The position numbers were made by a program, and so were the translations under genes. Shown in pieces: positions 56,890-64,000 of a stretch of DNA of 64,000 nucleotides. Numbering within the stretch: position 1 is the first letter of the stretch; each line of letters opens with the position of its first letter. The notes beneath the pieces are model-generated. The model ran no database searches, was not told the origin of the DNA, and saw nothing but the letters and a program-made list of their open reading frames with translations. The stretch spans positions 62,001 to 126,000 of the forward strand of contig MCFE01000146.1 in NCBI GenBank assembly GCA_002104905.1, given 5' to 3'. The DNA is from Basidiobolus meristosporus CBS 931.73. Its lineage: Eukaryota; Basidiobolomycota; Basidiobolomycetes; Basidiobolales; Basidiobolaceae.

Positions 56890-58172
56890 ATGCACACGAC
56901 TAACCTCCTAGGAAAAATCCTATTCATACTCTTTCAAATCACTTCCACATTCTCCCAAGCCCCTAGCTCGCCTGCAAATGTAACCATTGGCCCTGACGAC
57001 GGTATTGCACATACAACTAGCTCAACTTCGACCTGTCCCAACGCCTAACCTTGCCCTCCATTACAGTTAGCAAATTGACCGGACCTTGCGGACCGACTGT
57101 TTACTGTCTACCAGAGAAAGGGGAAAATTGGGTAGTGAATAAGGAATATTTTGTGCGGTGGTGGAACAAATACCCAACCTTCCTGGCCCAAGGGTTAGTG
57201 GAGATCAAACTATATGAAGCGAGCTCCCCACCCAACTTAGTGAAGCAATGGGATAACATCACCAACGACATTGGCTTCTTTACCGTGAAATATTACCCCC
57301 CACAATTACCTATCTTTCCAATCGACCCCACCCGCGAACCAAACTCCACCATACGACGTGAATGCTACTTTGTCATATTTGCCCCAGGTTCAGATGAAAG
57401 TATCGCTGGCAAAGGCGATAATTTTTTCATCGATGGTAAGTGGACCGATCGATCTCTTCAGGTATATTAAGCACCAGGACTTAAAGCGAATCTAGATTAT
57501 AATCCTCCCGCTAGTGTCTCGGTTCCAAGCCCAGGGCCCTCTAAGCCGGAGACAGCCGCAGCCAAGCCCACCGGAAACAATGATATCTCCATCCCCCATG
57601 CGGAGAGAAGAGGAGATAATCAGGAGTCGGGGATTTCCGCTGGAGCGATCATCGGCATAACCCTTGGCGCAGTTGCATTCGTCACCATTGTAGCGCTGGC
57701 CCTCTTCTTCATTCACCGCAGGAAAAAGAACAGGGCCAACCGGGTGACCGAGGTCAACCATGGGGAAAAACCCCGAGCTTTACCCCCTAGCCAATATATC
57801 CCACGTCCGGCAACTTCCGGCACCTTGAGAAGCACCAGCTCGGAGAGTGAGGTGGATTCAATCTCCCCGCTCTCTGCCTCAAACTCTGGTACGCGACGAA
57901 GCTCGCTTAGGCTCACCGTAAAAGACGCCCAAATCCTAGCCCACACCTACCGTGCTATGCTCAGCAACCAGGGTGGGTCTTCAAATGGAGAAGATACTCT
58001 CCAAAACAATCCACGTGGCCTGTATAGCGACGAACTGCTCAAACGAGAGCTGGCAGCAGAAGGCAGAGGGGTGAAGAATGTCTCTACATCGCCTGCCATC
58101 GTGGTGGTGAACAGTGATGAGATGGGCAGGAAAAGCATGACTGCCGACCATTCCGAACACGAGGAAGCATAA
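56890..58172 (+). CDS. Single-pass membrane protein with signal peptide, three exons
   Basis: Model: exons 56890-57001, 57067-57435 and 57478-58172, 391 residues. The start is chosen for the signal peptide MHTTNLLGKILFILFQITST then FSQA. The extracellular part (about 40-155) begins VSKLTGPCGPTVYCLPEKGE, continues NKEYFVRWWNKYP and ends GKGDNFFID; it looks like a compact beta domain with a Cys pair and N-glycosylation sites (NIT, NST). A Pro/Ser stalk follows, then one membrane helix (about 215-238, AGAIIGITLGAVAFVTIVAL) with a RRKKNR stop-transfer signal. The cytoplasmic tail of about 150 residues is rich in Ser (SGTLRSTSSESEVDSISPLS). The topology recalls fungal wall-stress sensors, but I do not recognise the family. 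The frame after exon 2 is continuous except for one TAA (57468-57470), which the short second intron removes. Confidence 0.8.
57002..57066 (+). other. Intron 1 of the membrane protein gene
   Basis: 65 bases, GTATTG donor, CTAAC branch site at 57045-57049 and TTACAG acceptor. It joins the signal-peptide exon (frame 1) to the main frame (codon G|TT, Val) and removes the TAA at 57046. All three signals fit fungal introns. Confidence 0.8.
57436..57477 (+). other. Probable intron 2, only 42 bases
   Basis: GTAAGT donor and CACCAG acceptor with a TATTAAG branch-like sequence. Length is a multiple of three and it contains the only in-frame stop of the region. The alternative is a real stop, giving a secreted protein without membrane anchor, or readthrough. 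Confidence 0.6.
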
Positions 58173-61100
58173 CATAAATGGAACGGCCTCTCGTTTTCAT
58201 ATGGTGACCCTTTTTGTCCCTCTAATAGAACAGGATAGAGGCGTTGAGATATTTCGTACTGTGGAAATATATTTTGAGTGCAAGTAGTTCATCTTGGCCA
58301 TTGCTTAATCTGTTTCTTTCTTAATTTTCGTTTCCCCCCCTCACCCAACCTGATATGAGCTTTCTATACAGCAGTAATGAGTAAACACTCCATCCTTCCC
58401 TCCCCACACAACACCCAGCGAGATTTCACTAAAACTACCAGAAAAGATTCTTTGTAAAGGATCCTCCTTCGTAAGCATCCATCATGATATCTATGTATCG
58501 CCCGCACAACCTTGTGAAATCCAACATTACCTCAAGCCATATTGTATGTCCGAAACTGGGATCCTTCAATATGTGCCACTTTGCCGTGTAATTTACTTAT
58601 TATTTGGAACTATTAAATGCCATTTAACCCACATCGCAATGGTTACAGGGCTGTTCGCAGGAACAGGTGGAAAGACGCCAGTTCTGAACCGACCTGGGCT
58701 ACGCTGGGCAACCCGAAAAAGCCCGTTTTACAAATGAAATTGTTGGGATCTTTTGGCGGAAAAACTCATCCCATCGTCGGAAAAGCCCTAGCCCTATCGC
58801 TTCCCACACCCCACATCGTCATGTCTAATCTGCTGAGGTTGGAGGCACTCGTTGGTTAGGATGAAGCATGCATCATCTAACCTTGCCGTTCATTGGAGGT
58901 CCTGGCGATATGGACTCAGTCCACTGCTCTACCATGTGACACACGAATCCAAGCGCTCATTGGAAGGAAGGCTCGAATCGGATAAAAATTGATAGTCGCT
59001 CTATGACCATTTTAAGCCAGTCAATAACCTTGTAGTAGGCCACCAAAATAACCTCCAATCATATAGGCCGATCCGAACTATTGAGTGATGTCAAGAAATT
59101 TCTGCCATACAAATCAGAACATCGGCTCAACCACCTTGGAATGGCGGTTTTGTTATGACGAGAGACCGCATGCTTGATATGACAAGTAGCTGTGGAGGTT
59201 TCAGAGCGATTGGACGTGAGAGAAGAATGGGCTGATCTGTGTGCACTGAGACAAGCGTGGGCCAGTTCGGAATGAAGCCTCCAAGGGGATTTACCAGTCG
59301 ACAGATTGACCAAAGCAAGTGAAGGATGCTCGCCCCAAGATATGTTCACTGAGCGAGGGTGGATTCGGATGCGGGCTGGGTAGACACAACGGGAATCACA
59401 GTGCTTCGACATCTTCGGCCTGGCTGGAATGGTGGATATGCTTGACTCACCGATGCTGACTAAGTAGTGGCGACCTCACTCACGAAGTGGATGAATCCAA
59501 TAACTGTGCCCAGAAGTCCCGACACCCGAAGTCTATGAAAACCCATCCCTGACTGAGCCGAAATAATGGCCTTCAGTGTGCTCATAGACCACGTTGAAAC
59601 TCCGTTTGAGATGGCGAATAAGAGCATATAGCTGACTGCTCCAGTGAGTCTCACCGGTATAGATGGCTAAAACATGGGCCGATGAAGGGTGTTCCGTAGA
59701 CTTGAGTAAACCCATGGCGTGTAAACATATGGATCAGGCGCAGCTGGGATAAACCATGTACCACGTGTCTATCCATCAAAATCCGTAAGATGGGATTGTA
59801 AAGCTAGGGGGATTTTGCCCGCTTGGTGGGTCAGTCGGGATGGGGTAGGGCAATCGGATTTTATTACGACAGAGACATTGCTTACAATAGCTGATGAATA
59901 TTATGATTAGCCTGGAATGGGCCGCTACTCTGGCCAAACAAACATGCACTCCTCGACGATTCCTCTGGATGTACTGTGAGTTATTGACGGCGAGCCATTG
60001 ATTCTCCTGAAGCTAGTAATGACCTTCGAACTGAGTCGCATCATCCGCCATCGTAGTGAAATAAGCAGCACTGTATCTCAGGCGGTTTCTAATAGGTTGC
60101 TAATAAACCTCAGCGGAAAGTCAGGAGGTTGCGGGCCCACCCCAGGGTTAGGACAATACCAGTTCCATTCCATTCCTGCGCATATATGGGCACGCCACCT
60201 AGGGGACTGACGGCCATCACGACAGCTAAATTCATACTGGGTAGCATAGATAGGCGCCAATATGGTTTGATGAGGTGGTAAATCTGGTGATGGCAATTGG
60301 CACGCGGTTGGATGTGGTCAATTTCTGGCTGAACATGCCTAATGAGAGCTTGAGACAATGGCCCCATTTCCCTAATCAGCAGCACATCTCCGCTGGCTAC
60401 CTGGCATCGCCATTGGAAACGAGCCATCGACACTTGATGGTGCCCGATTCCTGCAGTCCCACCAAACCTACGATTCGAGATACATCTCCATTGTTATTCA
60501 GGTATTCTCCCAAAGGTAACTGCTGTATGCAACTTTCGCAGATAGGAATATGGCCAGAGCTGGATAGACAAATGAGGAGTCGGCAGTCTACATTCGGCAT
60601 GTATTACTAATGGGCTCGGTCGGGAGATTACATATCATGGGTGAGCAACAGACAAACACTGCTTACCAAATATACCCGAATGAAGTTTAAAGCATCGGCC
60701 AACCATTGACTGAATAGGGGCACGCTATTGTTTGGCGCAATATCAATGAGCGTGGTGGCATTTGTGTTGGTGATCACAAATCAATCGGGCAACGACAGCA
60801 GGCAGATAGGAGGCTCCTCCCGCTCTGATGCATTATAGGCTCTTGATGCTACATGTACATATTTTGTAAGATGCAACAGGTTAAACCAATTGTATCCAGG
60901 GTTTTGAAACGGCTCTTTTAAGTGCAATTCAAATTCGCCGGTCTTGGTGGAATCTAGAAATCCATCGGCTGACAATGCATCATATACCTGTTATTGGAGT
61001 GACCCGAACTTCGAACGTTACGGAGCAGATATACATCGTTAGCCGCGTATATCACAACCCTGCTTGGGTTTAGGAATCGGCAACACTAACCCTAAGAGTA

Positions 61101-61990
61101 TTGAAACCTTAAAGTGTTTCCTGTTCGGGCGAACACATTTGAGCGATACTGGGAATGTCTAAGAGGCTTGAGGGGGCTTACTTGTAGATCGACTGCTTCG
61201 AATTGAGCCTGAAGATTACGGGGGCACGCTTTGTGTAAACCTTGAGGCAAGTATGTAACGGAAGCTTATGAGTGCGTCATCCGGATGAGGATCGTATCCC
61301 TTCTGTGCGATACCAAGAAACAACTGGTGCCGTTTGCATTGGTGCATGCAGAGAGAAATGGTTAGGTTCGATTGGAAATTTTAGCCTTGTACTCGTTCCC
61401 CTATTTTTATGGCTTAACGCTATTTGCTGAGGGGATGGTATCATCAAAGTAGTAACAACATTGGTAATGCATCTAGAGAGTTGTACTTCTATTGCTGACC
61501 ATGTCATAATATCACTGGAGTGCATTGCATCATATCAACTAGAAATACAGCCGCTCAATAACCACAGCTTTTTCAGCCACTGGTCACTACGTCGCCTACA
61601 ACACATCATTGCTACAATTAGTCAGCTCATTACTCTGTTACTCATGTACCGGAATTGTTATATTCTCTATATGGACAACGTGCCTGAGAGCCTATCTTTA
61701 TTCATGCTCCGATTCAGTCCATGGTCCGATTATTATACCACCTCGAGAGTATTTCCTGACCACAGCTCGTTTTACGCAGGGCGAAATAATGGAAAATAAT
61801 GATCCGGCGTACGAACAGCGGTGGTTCTCCCCATTGTTACTTTCTGGCATATTCAAGCTTCATACCAACCTTTTATTAGACTACTACCGATTTGGAGTTG
61901 AATGCCGGCCGGCATATTGGGATCCCTTCACTAAGAGGTATGGATGCCTTCAAACAAAGTATAAAAGCTGTCAGAATAAAATCTTACCCT
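58173..61990. other. Intergenic DNA, no gene supported
   Basis: Frames of up to 127 codons (59059-59412 minus, 60110-60433 minus, 60275-60610 plus, 61609-61992 plus) overlap each other on opposite strands and show no known domain. No tRNA or rRNA recognised. Confidence 0.45.
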
Positions 61991-62900
61991 GAATATCCAA
62001 AGTTACTTGGTTAGAATTTTTCACTTTAACAGTCCCTAAGTAGCAGTTGACTGGCTCACTGCCTTTTCTATCATATAATGATCCCAGGCACTTAACCTAC
62101 TCCTATGCTGTTGCACATTGATTGCTTATGAATGCTGTTTCATACTCCTTACCTGCAGACTCATGCGTGGTCTTACTTTTGCTACACACTGATTGTTTTA
62201 CATTCATTGAAATTCTAGTTATACCTCAGTTGTAAGTTGTACTAATCTTTACAAGTCCCTATACATTGTATCAATATTGTCCCCAACTCCACACTTTGCC
62301 TGCAATTCCCATCAAATTCACTCATTGTTAATTATTGCTATTGAACACACTTGTTGCATACCCTTGGTAAGAGCCCTGAAGCTTCATATTGTTATTTACT
62401 CACAGATTCCTATTCATCCTATCCTTTGTCTGGCAGAGAGACCTATGGCACTTCATCTGCTAGTCTTTCTAAGTAGATTCTAACAATGTTTAAGTGCATT
62501 ATCTTTAGTACTGTTGTTGAACAAGTGCAGCAACAACTTGGTGCTCATTCTTCTGTCACAAATCTCTAATATGGTCACCTCAATAACTTTTGGACTCCTT
62601 AATATTGTTTCTTTACTTGCCACTGGGATGCTTACCCTGTCTACAACATAGAAAGCAGAGACCATGGTAGAAGAAGTGCCTGCTTTAAATGCTAATTGAT
62701 CTCACTGTAGTTTGTTTAAATCCAGTGTACCTTAGCATCTTGTGAACTGTTGACTTAGTGATAGTTCCTCCCAGCAATGATGGGGATTGGGCTTGGCTTA
62801 AAATACCAATTTGATTGCTACAAAGTGCAGTTTTGTGTTAAACATTGCTCTCACAATCCATGCTGGACTTTTGCTCCTTTCTCTCCTAACTTAGTCACAT
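61991..62900. other. AT-rich repeat-like sequence
   Basis: CpG is rare again from about 61,990. No landmark of the families above recognised. Confidence 0.4.
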
Positions 62901-63345
62901 CAATTATTGTCTACAGATCTTAGAGAACTTTGACCAAGTTCCTTTTCTGGATTTACTTGCAATATTTGCACCATAACATCAGGTACCCAGTGTTGTAAAA
63001 GTTTGTAATTCCACATAAATACTCACCTAATTTAGTCTCTTAGAGCATTACCTACAAATCTAAGTGAATATTGACCAAATTCCTTGTTGGGATTTACTTG
63101 GAATACTTTTGCCAAAATATTAGGTACCCAACACATGAGAATTAAATAAGTTGTTCAAACAACTCCAAACTTTGCGCACATGCTCTTGGGATCTTCCTAG
63201 ACATATTCCATATGTGTCATTTCCTAAGATCATGCAAAAGTACAAGTATTACTTTTACTTTCAATAAATCATTAAATACAAACCATGTAATCTACCTGTT
63301 CCCCCAATCACCTCCAATATCAGTAAGACTTTGTTAAATTTAACT
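62901..63345 (+). mobile_element. Copia LTR nested in an older copia LTR fragment
   Basis: 62991-63335 matches the 347-bp copia LTR from TGTTGTAAAAGTTTGTAATT to about AAGACTTTG (the terminal CTTACA is degraded). The 90 bases before it (62901-62990: TTAGAGAACTTTGACCAAG, then GGATTTACTTGCAATATT, then ATCAGGTACCCAG) match the middle of the same LTR, so a younger LTR sits inside an older one. No internal region. Confidence 0.8.
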
Positions 63346-64000
63346 GCTATCTTACAGTTGCCATTCTAAACTGCAGGGATACTGCATATTTCATCTCAAG
63401 TATCTCATACTCTACCAGCACTCCCAACTTTTCTATAACCAAGCTGTTTCCTAGCTTCTCTGGCTCATTATATTTTCTTATCAGGCACTGACACAGTTGA
63501 CTAGTACTGTTTGGGCTTGAGCAATCATTGCTGTTCAAACAGTAGTAATGGTGTCATAATGATTTTTCATTGGTCATATACCATAAAATGTGCATTTGAT
63601 ATGTTCTTGTCTGCCTTGACATTGTGAGTAGCTTGCTGCTGTGCAGAATATGGCATTTACTTACTTATTTGTTGGCCTCAGCTGAACACATTAGTATCCA
63701 CCATGAGCACACTGCCACCATTGCTTTCTTGAGGTATAGCCCTACTGACTGAGCTTAGTGTCAAGGAAAGCTGCTGCTTGAGTACTATTTGGCTTATCTC
63801 TGTTGTAGCATTAATAAGGGATCACAGGACTTTGCTTTTGATTGCTTATGTTGTATCCTAGAGAAAAGTGTAATAAACTCTTGAATGGTTTAGCTGAACC
63901 AAAGGGACAATTAAGGGCAGAATCTTATAATTAGCAGAGAGTGGTGGAAGTATTAGCCAAAAGATTCTTGTCTGATACTGGTCTGGGATATGGCTGTCAA
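63346..64000. other. Unassigned AT-rich sequence
   Basis: No gene or repeat recognised up to the window end. Confidence 0.4.

Larger units (their letters stand above)
50200..61990. other. CpG-normal, transposon-free gene island
   Basis: About 11.8 kb in which CpG is common (for example four in 50221-50280) and no LTR, transposase or family D/E/F sequence is recognisable. It holds both host genes called here. Both borders are abrupt. Probably unmethylated single-copy DNA. Confidence 0.75.

Noticed and set aside
58900-58945. Minus-strand TGGTAGAGCAGTGGACTGAGTCCAT, resembling a tRNA D-arm
   Set aside because: No T-arm (GGTTCGA) at the right distance and no acceptor stem pairing; it is not a tRNA.
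59059-59412. 117-codon minus frame in the island
   Set aside because: Ser/His/Arg-rich without a recognisable domain; an open frame of this length is expected by chance here.
60110-60610. Overlapping frames of about 110 codons on both strands
   Set aside because: Both cannot be easily right and neither has a domain; left as intergenic.
1-64000. CRISPR arrays, prokaryotic operons, phage or integron structures
   Set aside because: No regularly spaced short repeats and no prokaryotic gene layout; all repeats are eukaryotic transposable elements.

Overview
The window looks like a transposon-rich eukaryotic chromosome, most likely from a filamentous ascomycete. The fungal signs are short introns with a CTAAC branch site, compact C2H2 fingers of a fungal type, chromodomain Ty3 elements, and a copia element with a half-tRNA primer site. 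A truffle-like (Pezizomycetes) genome would fit, but that is only inference. There is no prokaryotic organisation: no operons, no ribosome binding sites, no CRISPR.

Layout. About 1-50,000 is AT-rich, CpG-poor and almost wholly repeats. I can separate three Ty3/gypsy families: Ty3-A, a chromodomain element with LTR of about 510-530 bp; Ty3-B, LTR about 1.1 kb starting TGTAGTGGGG; and Ty3-C, LTR about 345-370 bp, with zinc-knuckle gag and DSG protease. There is one Ty1/copia family with a 347 bp LTR, present as a nearly complete copy (31693-36374), a 3'-truncated copy (41994-45055), an internal fragment (38136-38795) and LTR relics. There is also an IS5/Harbinger-like DDE transposase pseudogene, a 732 bp palindromic MITE with TA target duplication plus shortened relatives, and several dispersed repeat families that I cannot name (D, E and F below). 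Elements are nested: a Ty3-B LTR sits inside Ty3-C, and a Ty3-A 3' LTR abuts a Ty3-B LTR.

About 50,200-61,990 is a sharply bounded island of normal CpG content without recognisable transposons. It holds the only two host genes I can support: a four-finger C2H2 zinc-finger protein (minus strand, 52862-53317) and a three-exon gene for a secreted/type I single-pass membrane protein (plus strand, 56890-58172). The rest of the island is long intergenic sequence in which I recognise nothing. From about 62,000 to the end the sequence is again AT-rich, with a nested copia LTR.

How it works together. All autonomous elements seen carry stops, frameshifts, deletions or lost catalytic residues. The copia copy is closest to intact, with an uninterrupted 495-codon reverse transcriptase/RNase H. 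The contrast in CpG content suggests that repeats are, or were, methylated while the island was not. The most interesting unexplained item is family F, a decayed protein-coding family of unknown function: three or more copies share protein-level similarity and one copy has an exactly in-frame 69-codon duplication.
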